Below, piece by piece: positions 53,396 through 61,608 of a stretch of DNA of 64,000 bases. The notes under the pieces were generated by a model that saw only the letters and a program-made list of their open reading frames with translations, was not told the origin of the DNA and ran no database searches. Source of the DNA: Psychrobacillus sp042885655 (GTDB lineage Bacteria; Bacillota; Bacilli; Bacillales_A; Planococcaceae); assembly GCF_042885655.1 (NCBI RefSeq), contig NZ_JBHVRO010000008.1, forward strand, positions 1 to 64,000, read 5' to 3'. Numbering within the stretch: the first letter of the stretch is position 1; each line of letters starts with the position of its first letter. Position numbers and translations under genes: made by a program.

Positions 53396-54396
53396 AAATA
53401 GATTATCACGTGCATTTGGAGGAAGGGCCTTACTCGTTTCGTTGGTTAGAACGAACTTCAGAAGCGATTGCCTCATTTGGTTTACCAGATGGATTAGAAA
53501 AAGGTACGAAAGATTTTGTGACTTGGCAAGTAAATGCATGGAAAAATAGATTGGATAAAGGATGTTACTCCGAAGAGTGGTTGGATCTTTATTTGAAACG
53601 TGCGAAGCAACTAGGGTTGAAGGAAGTCGGGATAGTCGATCATTTATATCGTTTTCGTGAAACGAGAAATTATTTTGAGAAAAATATGTTATTGGACCCG
53701 TCAGATGATGTAGGAAAAGTACAACGTTACTGGCTAGACAGAGTGATGACCGAGAATATGGGTGACTTTGTGAATTCCATTTTGTCTGCGAAAGAGAAGT
53801 GGAGTCGTGAAGGTGTCGATTTAAGATTGGGTATTGAAGCTGATTATTTTGCAGGGTGTGAAGCAGAGTTAGTCGAGCTGCTTAGTGGTCAACCGTGGGA
53901 TTATGTGATAGGCTCCGTTCATTTTGTGGATGGCTGGGGATTCGATAATCCGCAAACCGTAGAAATTTTTGAAACGATGAATTTGAAAGCATTGTACGAA
54001 CGATTTTTTGAAACAGTAGAGAAAGCAATTCGTTCGGAGATATTTGATTTTGTCGCGCATTTAGATAATTTAAAAGTGTTCAATTTCCGAGTGGATGATG
54101 CAAAGTTTAATAATGAGTGGTATGCGCGAATTGCAGATGCACTTATAGAAACAGGAACTGCTACTGAAGTGAATGCTGGACTGTATTATCGATATCCCGT
54201 GAAAGAAATGTGTCCAAGCCCTGATTTCTTACGGGTTCTTGTGGACCGCGGTGTATCGTTTACGGTGTCTTCCGATTCCCATTATCCAGATGATCTAGGG
54301 AAATATACAGGAGAGAATGCAAACATGCTGAAAGAGCTAGGTGTCGATAAATTGGTCGGATTCGATGGTCGAGTGAAGAAACTTTATTCCTTTTAG
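53392..54396 (+). CDS. PHP-domain phosphoesterase (HisK-like)
   Basis: 334 aa. The complete PHP metal set is seen: HVH (DYHVHLEE, H6 and H8), Asp and His in GIVDHLYRF, Glu in GIEADYF, His in GSVHFVDGW, His in VAHLDNLK, and Asp and His in SSDSHYP. The group includes histidinol phosphatase and cyclic phosphodiesterases acting on ribose cyclic phosphate. GGAGG precedes the ATG and overlaps the DeoR gene. No other histidine gene is near, so histidine biosynthesis is unlikely; it more likely removes phosphate from the imported compound after the first hydrolase. Confidence 0.88.
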   Translation: MKIDYHVHLEEGPYSFRWLERTSEAIASFGLPDGLEKGTKDFVTWQVNAWKNRLDKGCYSEEWLDLYLKRAKQLGLKEVGIVDHLYRFRETRNYFEKNMLLDPSDDVGKVQRYWLDRVMTENMGDFVNSILSAKEKWSREGVDLRLGIEADYFAGCEAELVELLSGQPWDYVIGSVHFVDGWGFDNPQTVEIFETMNLKALYERFFETVEKAIRSEIFDFVAHLDNLKVFNFRVDDAKFNNEWYARIADALIETGTATEVNAGLYYRYPVKEMCPSPDFLRVLVDRGVSFTVSSDSHYPDDLGKYTGENANMLKELGVDKLVGFDGRVKKLYSF

Positions 54397-54490
54397 ATAT
54401 TTTACTTTTTTAAGTATAGGTTGTTCTCATTGGGGGCTTTTTGCATTTGTTCAGAGATAAGAATGTATATAAATTGATGCCAGGAACAGG

Positions 54491-54652
54491 TTGATTTTCG
54501 CTGCAGGCGGACGCTTTCCAGGGGGCAAGCATCAAGCCGCTTCCCTTGCTCCTGCGCAAGCTCGTCGCAAAAATTAATTTCGCTGCGCTCAGTCCAGGGT
54601 CTTGATTTGCTTGCTAATCCCCTAGGAGTCGCCGCCTTCCGCTTCAATCAAC
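54491..54652. repeat. GC-rich intergenic repeat
   Basis: TTGATTTTCGCTGCAGGCGG at the left and GGAGTCGCCGCCTTCCGCTT at the right match the repeat at 39811-39928, with a different inner part (CTTGCTCCTGCGCAAGCTCG). Inverted ends TTGATT/AATCAA. Confidence 0.85.
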
Positions 54653-54771
54653 ATGCAAATAAGAAAAGAATCTACTTCGTCCGATTAATGAATTGGTACT
54701 TTTATTTTGCTTATCCATATGGTAAGCGGAACCAGAGAAAAATAGGTAGTTTCCACTGATAAAGAGGTGAA

Positions 54772-54805
54772 GAGCTTCCGAAATGGTATCTTCGGAAGCT
54801 TTTAA
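54772..54805 (+). terminator. Hairpin in the long intergenic region
   Basis: AGCTTCCGAA and TTCGGAAGCT form a stem followed by TTTAAAAG. No gene ends nearby except the PHP gene 380 bases upstream. Confidence 0.65.
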
Positions 54806-54900
54806 AAGAGTAGGTAAGTATCTTATCTCTCATTACCCAAAACAAATGCATCATGTCTTTATATATTCCAAGAGGGCGACGGACAAACTTTCGCCACAAG

Positions 54901-54963
54901 ATTACCGAAAAATGGATCGTAAAGTGACGAAGTCACTTCACGATCCATTACTCTAACGGTAAT
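54901..54963. repeat. Nested inverted repeat
   Basis: An inner hairpin (AATGGATCGTAAAGTGAC with GTCACTTCACGATCCATT, 54911-54949) is enclosed by an outer pair ATTACCG (54901-54907) and CGGTAAT (54957-54963). The inner stem has only one mismatch and a 3-base loop. Confidence 0.75.
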
Positions 54964-55058
54964 GATGTAGCCAATGTTTCTTCCAAAGCACTCTGGAAAC
55001 GGTGAGGACAGGATGCGATTATAAGACGCTTGCGTTTTTCTTATATGGTTCTGTATAG

Positions 55059-55151
55059 TTGGTCTCGGGTAGTGGCAGATTGGTCTCGCTTTCGGACGAA
55101 TTGGTCTCGACTTCGAGTAAATTGGTCTCGGTACAAGCAAAATTAGTCTCG
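55059..55151. repeat. 21-bp-period TTGGTCTCG array
   Basis: TTGGTCTCG at 55059, 55080, 55101 and 55122 with TTAGTCTCG at 55143, spaced exactly 21 bases. The intervening 12 bases differ. Confidence 0.92.
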
Positions 55152-55218
55152 AAGTTCCATTTACTGTAAAAAACTACCTAGTTAGCAGAATTTCCTATCG
55201 AATAGAAAGCTTTTGCAA

Positions 55219-55248
55219 CTGGTCTCGGGTGTGTCGGAATTATTCTCA
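55219..55248. repeat. 21-bp-period array, two-unit fragment
   Basis: CTGGTCTCG (55219) and TTATTCTCA (55240), 21 bases apart, followed by the acyltransferase terminator. GTGTCGGAAT between them resembles TATGTCGGAA in the array at 47730. Confidence 0.7.
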
Positions 55249-55267
55249 AACATTCTTTAAAAGTAGA

Positions 55268-55319
55268 AAGAAACACCCATTTAAGAAAAGCAATTTGTCT
55301 CTTAAATAGGGTGTTTCTT
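55268..55319 (-). terminator. Terminator after the acyltransferase gene
   Basis: AGAAACACCCATTTAAGA pairs with TCTTAAATAGGGTGTTTCT, just downstream of the stop codon of the minus-strand gene, with TTTCT following. Confidence 0.85.
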
Positions 55320-55322
55320 CAT

Positions 55323-56369
55323 CTATATATGAATCGGACTTTTCGCTCGGATATCTCCAAGAAAGAATTTACCGTAGGGAATAAGCTTTTGAATGGCGAT
55401 GGAAATGATAATCGGAATGGCCAAGCCTAGTATTGTGAAACCGATCAATCCGTATTGGAAATAATCGTTTAAAATAATATCCGTGAAAATGTGCAAATAC
55501 ATGATTGCGATCGAATGTTTTTCGACTTTCGTTAACCAATGTAATGGTAGTATATTGGATAGTCTTTGAAAAGTACCAACAATGCCAATGATAAAAGCAA
55601 TCGGTATTATTAAATCTAATAATGGATGATCGTATCGTAAAAATTTCATACTCAAATGATAATCAAGGAATCCCATTCTATCTGCAACTATTGCACCAAT
55701 CGCAATTCCGATTGAACCAAGGAACCAAGGCAGTGTTATATGCATCCAAACTGATTTTGCATAGTAGCCGAGTGCGAAGTAGACGATGGCCATTAAAACA
55801 ACGTCTAAATTCCATAGCATTGGAATTGTTTGGGCAGCTTTATCTGGAGAGCCACTGATTACGTGCATAGCGAAAATGCTTTCTAGATGTGCTACAAGGT
55901 AGAATGTTACGAGTAGAATAATTTGTTTTATACGATTTAAATATTTTGTCATCCAAATGAACAATAAATAAGTAAAAAACAATGTAGTTACAAACCAAAA
56001 AACACCATAAGCTCCACGAGCAAAACGACCTGCAATAACAAGCTTCCATAAATCATGTAAATACCAGGAAAGATCGAAGTTTCCTAATGCTAACTCCATG
56101 CTATATCGAACAGTAGTAATAATAAAAAGGAAAAATAAATAAGGAATCATTAGCTGCATAAATCTCTTTTTTACTATTTTATGTGAGTTTTGATCTTTGG
56201 CAATTTCTTTAAAAAATATACCGCTTAATAAGAAAAAGGCAGGCATATGAAACCAATAAATATATTTGATGAGCGGGACATCCAATTCTCCAGGATAATG
56301 ACCAATGACGACTAAAATCATTAAAAATCCCTTCGTAACATCCACCCATGTTAATCTTTTTTGAGACAT
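55323..56369 (-). CDS. Membrane acyltransferase, family 3
   Basis: 348 aa with about ten membrane segments. The start at 56369 has TTTGGAGGAAG upstream; the frame extends 11 codons further. The opening RLTWVDVTKGFLMILVVIGH has the catalytic-type His of acyltransferase family 3 (OafA/WecH). Members O-acylate sugars, peptidoglycan or exopolysaccharide. It is divergent from the SGNH hydrolase gene, and both could act on cell surface sugars. The substrate is unknown. Confidence 0.88.
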   Translation of the reverse strand: MSQKRLTWVDVTKGFLMILVVIGHYPGELDVPLIKYIYWFHMPAFFLLSGIFFKEIAKDQNSHKIVKKRFMQLMIPYLFFLFIITTVRYSMELALGNFDLSWYLHDLWKLVIAGRFARGAYGVFWFVTTLFFTYLLFIWMTKYLNRIKQIILLVTFYLVAHLESIFAMHVISGSPDKAAQTIPMLWNLDVVLMAIVYFALGYYAKSVWMHITLPWFLGSIGIAIGAIVADRMGFLDYHLSMKFLRYDHPLLDLIIPIAFIIGIVGTFQRLSNILPLHWLTKVEKHSIAIMYLHIFTDIILNDYFQYGLIGFTILGLAIPIIISIAIQKLIPYGKFFLGDIRAKSPIHI

Positions 56370-56484
56370 TATACTTCCTCCAAAGCTAGCTTTGTACTTC
56401 ATGTTTGTTTATCCTTAATTGAGTGAATATAAACGTATAATATGTTTCAATTATATTACAATAATTTGTAGGGGGGTTTGTGAA

Positions 56485-57078
56485 ATGTTGGAAGTAGTTT
56501 GTTTTGGGGATAGCATTACCGCAAGAAATGAAGGGTATCCTACTCCTATACTGACATACAAGCTTTCATTAAAAATGAAAGACTATAAGTTTATTAATGC
56601 AGGCGTTTCCGGTAATACAACGGAACAAGCAATGCAAAGGTTTAATAAGGACGTTCTAGCAAGATGCCCAGACATTGTGACGATATTATTTGGGGCAAAT
56701 GATTCTTCTCTCCATAAATTTGTAGAGCTTGAATCTTTTAAGCAAAACATTAATGAGTTTACTAAAAAAATTGGACCATTAAAAACTATTCTAATTACTC
56801 CAGCTCCCGTAGATGAGTCACTACAGCCGAATAGATCGAATGAACGATTACAGCAATATGCACAAGCTGTAAAAGAAGTATCTGGTGAAACGGGTAGTCA
56901 CTTTATTGACTTTTTCCATGTTCTTTATTCCGAACCGAATTATAGAGAGCTATTAATAGGAGAAAAAGATGATGGTCTTCATTTTGGAGAAGCAGGGTAT
57001 GAAATTTTAACTAGTTTGATTGCTCAAAAGTTACAAGAAATACATATCGATAAAAAGATTCCAAAGAGTGCTGAATAG
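56485..57078 (+). CDS. SGNH/GDSL hydrolase
   Basis: 197 aa, no signal peptide. The four blocks are in place: GDSIT (block I, Ser10), Gly in NAGVSGN (II), GAND (III) and DGLHF with the catalytic Asp-His (V). Family members are esterases, lipases and acetylesterases. ATG at 56485 is used with GGGGGG upstream; the frame is open further 5'. It lies divergent to the membrane acyltransferase. Confidence 0.9.
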   Translation: MLEVVCFGDSITARNEGYPTPILTYKLSLKMKDYKFINAGVSGNTTEQAMQRFNKDVLARCPDIVTILFGANDSSLHKFVELESFKQNINEFTKKIGPLKTILITPAPVDESLQPNRSNERLQQYAQAVKEVSGETGSHFIDFFHVLYSEPNYRELLIGEKDDGLHFGEAGYEILTSLIAQKLQEIHIDKKIPKSAE

Positions 57079-57178
57079 ATTGGAAAGTAAATAAGCTTCT
57101 TTTGAAAACTCTATTTGTATTTTTTCACCGATTATTGTAAAAGCTATGATGGAGAATTTTAAAAAGGAGTGAGTGTAT

Positions 57179-57589
57179 TTGTTACAGTTACAAACCGATT
57201 TAGAAGGAAAAAAGGCACGTTTTGGTGATTTACGCAATCGGATCCAAAGTTTAGGATATTCAATTGGAGGAAACTGGGATTACCATAAAGGAAGCTTTGA
57301 TAATGTTTTGTGGCGCGATGAAGGGGAAACAATATATTTAAGGCTTCCATTCGAGGTGTTAGAGGGTGATTTGGATCATCATGAAGCATATATTAGGTTT
57401 CAGACACCGTATGTTATTAAGCATGTCGTACATGTTGGGTTGGACAATAACGAAAATTCATTGCTAACCTCTTCAGGGTTTGACCAATTCCAAGATCCCC
57501 TTGATAAAGATGGGAAGATTGAAAATAAAAATAGATGGGCGCACGCTGGAGAACAGGCTGTGGAGCAAGTAGTTCGACTAGTGCATTAA
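57179..57589 (+). CDS. YugN-like family protein
   Basis: About 136 aa. Recognised as the YugN-like family by size and conserved text (GYSIGGNWDYHKGSFDN, LPFEVLEGDLDHHEAYIRF, GEQAVEQVVR). No function is known; B. subtilis YugN is uncharacterised. TTG at 57179 is favoured because AAAGGAGTGA lies 9 bases upstream; GTG at 57173 is too close. Monocistronic, with a terminator. Confidence 0.85.
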   Translation: MLQLQTDLEGKKARFGDLRNRIQSLGYSIGGNWDYHKGSFDNVLWRDEGETIYLRLPFEVLEGDLDHHEAYIRFQTPYVIKHVVHVGLDNNENSLLTSSGFDQFQDPLDKDGKIENKNRWAHAGEQAVEQVVRLVH

Positions 57590-57604
57590 TATATTAAAAC
57601 CAAC

Positions 57605-57640
57605 AAACCGTTTCGGAAGTTTCTAGCCGAAACGGTTTTC
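57605..57640 (+). terminator. Terminator after the YugN-like gene
   Basis: AAACCGTTTCGG pairs with CCGAAACGGTTTT, followed by CTTATATTG. Confidence 0.85.
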
Positions 57641-57748
57641 TTATATTGATAATCGAAAAGCAATTCATCAAAAGTCATTGAATAGATTAAATACATCATG
57701 GCGAGAATATATAGGGAATAATTAAAAGAAAGGATAGGAATGAATGAC

Positions 57749-58660
57749 TCAAATATTAGGAAATACTTTTCGTGCATTTTGTATAAGCCAAGTAGACAGA
57801 ACAAAAGGCATGGTGAGAACCGGTAAGCCATATTGAAGTAAAAAAGTGTCCAAACTTGCTGTAATTTGTACGGATAGAATAGAAGCAAAAATGCCTGTAA
57901 TCCATGCATTTTTATGTTTAACTTCTAAGACGGAAGTTACTGCAATCATTGTTAAGACTGCATTGTAATTATAAAGGCCTAAGTTGATTAATGTAATTTC
58001 TCCACCAAGGAAAAGAGCAGTTAACCAGCCTATAACAGAACCAATAATTGCATAAATTCCATATCTCCTACTTGCAATGAAAATTGCTATGAGAAAGAAG
58101 AAGGCAGGAAGAATTTCATCTAGGAAAAAGACTTGTCCGATACCAGTTATTAATCCATGCCAATCAAGTGGACCGTCAAGTTCCCTTTCCCAATTTATTA
58201 AGTTTTGGGGCAAAATATTTGCTCCTGGTTTGATAAAGCTCAATCGAAAAGAAGTCCCGATAAAAAACCAAGTCAGAATGATGTATGGGAAGGTTAGGAT
58301 AGGCATATCGAAGTGCTTTGTTATATTCATCAAGGCGGCAGTTACAATGGTTGTAACTCCTGCACATAATAACGCAATAATCCATTTATGGGGACCTTCT
58401 AAAAATAAATAAATGGCTAATCCTCCTAGGACAGAGTTAAATCCAAAGAGTCCACTTTTTAGTATTTTTTTATCTGCTCCACAAATACACGCAACGAGAG
58501 TACCAGTAATTGCCGAGCCGATTGTAATTAGTCCTAGAGGAATTGAGTAGATGGCAATCCCTGCTAGTATGAGTAGTCCGGAAATGATATTTTCGATAAA
58601 GACAACTTGTGAAATTCCTTTGACTGATGCGCTCATAAGTTGAATGAACTTTTCTTTCAT
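57749..58660 (-). CDS. Urea transporter (UT family)
   Basis: 303 aa, about ten membrane segments in two homologous halves (SGLFGFNSVLGGLAIYLFLE and LGLYNYNAVLTMIAVTSVLE carry the paired pore motifs). UT proteins give fast passive urea entry. GAGAGGCG precedes the ATG. It is divergent from the urease operon, which starts 130 bases away, and would feed it with urea. Confidence 0.9.
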   Translation of the reverse strand: MKEKFIQLMSASVKGISQVVFIENIISGLLILAGIAIYSIPLGLITIGSAITGTLVACICGADKKILKSGLFGFNSVLGGLAIYLFLEGPHKWIIALLCAGVTTIVTAALMNITKHFDMPILTFPYIILTWFFIGTSFRLSFIKPGANILPQNLINWERELDGPLDWHGLITGIGQVFFLDEILPAFFFLIAIFIASRRYGIYAIIGSVIGWLTALFLGGEITLINLGLYNYNAVLTMIAVTSVLEVKHKNAWITGIFASILSVQITASLDTFLLQYGLPVLTMPFVLSTWLIQNARKVFPNI

Positions 58661-58792
58661 GGTATCGCCTCTCTTTTCATAGTACTTAAATTACTCAAGA
58701 AATGGATATACGGTAAGCCTCACTAACTGTTAGATTCAAATTATTTTACCCTCTTTTACACAATATACACTCAATCGATTGGAGGAAAACGT

Positions 58793-59095
58793 ATGCAATT
58801 GTTGCCACGTGAGCAAGAGAAATTATTAATTGTTGTTGCTGCCGATTTAGCAAGACGGAGAAAAGAAAGAGGTCTCAAACTAAATTATCCAGAAGCTATC
58901 GCGCTTATCACATATGAAATTTTAGAAGGTGCGCGCGATGGGAAGACTGTAGGCGAACTAATGTCTTTTGGTGGAACGATTTTATCATCGGAAGATGTGA
59001 TGGATGGAGTTTCAGATCTAATTGATGATGTTCAAGTAGAAGCCACTTTTCCGGATGGTGTGAAACTAGTCACTGTTCACTTTCCGATTAGCTAA
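58793..59095 (+). CDS. ureA: Urease subunit gamma
   Basis: 100 aa, exactly the usual size. LNYPEAIALITYEILEGARDG is the gamma-subunit signature. Cytosolic; binds UreB and UreC. TTGGAGG precedes the ATG. First gene of the ureABCEFGD operon. Confidence 0.97.
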   Translation: MQLLPREQEKLLIVVAADLARRRKERGLKLNYPEAIALITYEILEGARDGKTVGELMSFGGTILSSEDVMDGVSDLIDDVQVEATFPDGVKLVTVHFPIS

Positions 59096-59111
59096 AAAGG
59101 AGGATATCAAC

Positions 59112-59426
59112 ATGAAACCAGGAAATTATGTGTTAAAAGAAGAGGACATTGTTTGTAATGAAGGAAAAGAAACAAAACGTATGTCTGTCGTCAATACAGG
59201 AGATAGACCTGTACAAGTAGGTTCTCATTTTCATTTTTATGAAATAAACACAGCACTTGAATTCAATAGGGATGAAGCATTTGGTTTTCGATTAGATATT
59301 CCAGCTGGAACGGCAGTTCGTTTTGAGCCAGGAGATCCAAAAGAAGTTCAACTTGTAGCATTTGGAGGAGAAAGACGCGTTTATGGTTTGAATTATAAAA
59401 CGGAAGGCACATTAGATCGGGGGTAA
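59112..59426 (+). CDS. ureB: Urease subunit beta
   Basis: 104 aa. RPVQVGSHFHFYEINTALEF and RLDIPAGTAVRFEPGD are the beta-subunit signatures. AAAAGGAGG precedes the ATG, and ureC follows after 4 bases. Confidence 0.97.
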   Translation: MKPGNYVLKEEDIVCNEGKETKRMSVVNTGDRPVQVGSHFHFYEINTALEFNRDEAFGFRLDIPAGTAVRFEPGDPKEVQLVAFGGERRVYGLNYKTEGTLDRG

Positions 59427-59430
59427 TGCT

Positions 59431-61143
59431 ATGAGCTTTAAAATGACGAGAGAACAATATTCTTCAATGTATGGACCGACAACAGGGGATGCTATTCGAT
59501 TAGCGGATACCGAACTTTTCATTGAAATTGAAAAAGATTACAGCAATTATGGGGATGAAGTAGTTTTTGGTGGCGGAAAAGTGATTCGAGATGGAATGGG
59601 AAGCCATCCTCTTGTAACACGCGATGAAAACATTCCAGATGTAGTTATTACAAATGTAGTCGTTCTAGATTACACAGGGATTTACAAAGCTGATGTAGCA
59701 ATTCGAGATGGTAAAATTTTTGCGATCGGTAAAGCTGGGAACCCTTTAGTAATGGATGGTGTGGACATTGTCATTGGTGCATCTACAGAAATAATTGCAG
59801 GAGAACATAGAATTTTGACAGCGGGTGGTATTGATACACATGTGCATTTTATCAATCCTGCTCAAGTAGAAACAGCGTTAACAGCAGGTTTAACGACACT
59901 AATAGGCGGAGGGACAGGCCCGGCAGAAGGGTCGAAAGCAACAACAGTCACTCCGGGTGAATGGAATATTCATCGAATGCTTGAAGCTGCTGAAGATATG
60001 CCTATCAATGTAGGTTTTTTAGGAAAAGGCCATGCAGCTGCTGAAGAACCGCTTGCAGAACAAATTCGTGCTGGGGCGATTGGGCTGAAAGTGCATGAGG
60101 ACTGGGGAGCAACATACGCTTGTATCGATATGTCACTAAAAGTTGCAGATGAATATGATGTTCAAGTTGCGTTACACTCAGACACGCTGAATGAAGGGGG
60201 ATTTGTAGAAAATACAGTCTCTTCATTTAAAGATCGGGTTATTCATACGTACCATACAGAAGGTGCTGGAGGAGGACATGCTCCAGATCTTATTAAAGTA
60301 GCAAGTCACATGAATGTGCTTCCATCTTCTACTAATCCTACATTGCCATATACGAAAAACACAGTTATCGAGCATATGGATATGTTAATGGTATGTCATC
60401 ATTTAAGCCCAGATATACCGGAGGATGTTGCTTTTGCTGATTCTCGTATTCGTGCGGAAACAATTGCAGCGGAGGATATTCTGCAAGATATGGGAATTTT
60501 TAGTATGACTAGTTCCGATTCACAAGCAATGGGTCGTATTGGGGAGGTAATTATTCGAACTTGGCAAACTGCGGATAAAATGAAAAAACAGCGCGGCAAG
60601 TTTGAAGAAGACAAAGGAGTTGGAGATAACAATCGTGTGAAACGATACATTGCAAAATACACGATAAATCCTGCCATTACGCATGGAATTTCCGAATATG
60701 TAGGATCAATTGAAGTAGGGAAATTTGCCGATTTAGTTCTTTGGGACCCTAAATTCTTTGGGGCAAAACCAAGCATGATCCTTAAAGGGGGAATTGTAGT
60801 TTCAAGTGTAATGGGAGATGCAAATGCTTCTATTCCGACTCCTCAACCTATTCTTTATCGTAAAATGTACGGTGCAATGGGAAAAGCGAAGTATAAATCA
60901 TCGATTACATTTGTTTCAACAGCTGCTTATGAAGCAGGGGTACATGAAAAACTTGGACTAGAGAAAACGATATTACCTGTTCGTGGAATTCGAAACTTAA
61001 CCAAAAAGGATATGAAACTAAATGGAGCAACACCAGAAATTGATGTGGATCCAGAAACATATGAAGTTCGTGTAAACGGAGAACATCTAATATGTGATCC
61101 AGTAGATGAGGTCCCAATTGGGCAACGATATTTTTTATTTTGA
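59431..61143 (+). CDS. ureC: Urease subunit alpha, catalytic
   Basis: 570 aa. The nickel site is complete: THVHF (two His), GLKVHEDWG (Lys to be carbamylated, near 220, and His), His residues in VALHSD and YHTEGAGGGHAPD, and the catalytic flap MVCHHL with Cys and His. SSDSQAMG supplies the Asp ligand. Hydrolyses urea to ammonia and carbamate in the cytosol. GATCGGGGG precedes the ATG. Confidence 0.98.
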   Translation: MSFKMTREQYSSMYGPTTGDAIRLADTELFIEIEKDYSNYGDEVVFGGGKVIRDGMGSHPLVTRDENIPDVVITNVVVLDYTGIYKADVAIRDGKIFAIGKAGNPLVMDGVDIVIGASTEIIAGEHRILTAGGIDTHVHFINPAQVETALTAGLTTLIGGGTGPAEGSKATTVTPGEWNIHRMLEAAEDMPINVGFLGKGHAAAEEPLAEQIRAGAIGLKVHEDWGATYACIDMSLKVADEYDVQVALHSDTLNEGGFVENTVSSFKDRVIHTYHTEGAGGGHAPDLIKVASHMNVLPSSTNPTLPYTKNTVIEHMDMLMVCHHLSPDIPEDVAFADSRIRAETIAAEDILQDMGIFSMTSSDSQAMGRIGEVIIRTWQTADKMKKQRGKFEEDKGVGDNNRVKRYIAKYTINPAITHGISEYVGSIEVGKFADLVLWDPKFFGAKPSMILKGGIVVSSVMGDANASIPTPQPILYRKMYGAMGKAKYKSSITFVSTAAYEAGVHEKLGLEKTILPVRGIRNLTKKDMKLNGATPEIDVDPETYEVRVNGEHLICDPVDEVPIGQRYFLF

Positions 61144-61152
61144 GGTGATGAA

Positions 61153-61608
61153 ATGATTATTGAAAGAGTCGTTGCGCATATCGATCATATAGATCCTGAT
61201 GTTATTGCGAAGACACATAAGGAAAAGATATTTATGGAAAGCAGTGACTTAGTAAAAAGAATTAATCGGGTCACAACCGATCATGGGAAAGAAATTGGCA
61301 TACGTTTAACAGAAGCGAAAGATTTACAAGCCGGAGACGTGCTTTATATGGATGAGAAAAACATGATCATCGTGGAGGTTCTCCCAGATGATTTATTAAT
61401 TATTCAACCTCGAAGTATGCATGAAATGGGAACAATCGCACACCAGCTAGGAAATAGACATTTACCAGCTCAATTTGAGGAAAGCCAAATGCTTGTCCAA
61501 TATGACTATTTGGTAGAAGAGTTATTGGAACAGCTTGAAATCCCTTTTAAACGGGACAGACGCAAAGTGAAACAAGCTTTCCGTCATATTGGACATAGTC
61601 ATGACTAG
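61153..61608 (+). CDS. ureE: Urease accessory protein UreE, nickel chaperone
   Basis: 151 aa. The family IAHQLGNRHLPAQF motif holds the conserved His of the dimer-interface nickel site, and the C-terminus has only a short His tail (HIGHSHD), so long-tail nickel storage is absent. It delivers nickel to UreG. GAGGTGATG precedes the ATG. The 3' end overlaps the ureF start. Confidence 0.95.
   Translation: MIIERVVAHIDHIDPDVIAKTHKEKIFMESSDLVKRINRVTTDHGKEIGIRLTEAKDLQAGDVLYMDEKNMIIVEVLPDDLLIIQPRSMHEMGTIAHQLGNRHLPAQFEESQMLVQYDYLVEELLEQLEIPFKRDRRKVKQAFRHIGHSHD

Noticed and set aside
53392..54396. Histidinol phosphatase of histidine biosynthesis
   Set aside because: The PHP family fits, but no his genes are near and the gene overlaps a DeoR regulator in an importer operon.
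58681..58792. TnrA or other nitrogen-control box before ureA
   Set aside because: TGTTAGATTCAAATTATTTTACC-like sequence is only loosely similar to the consensus; not enough to call a site.
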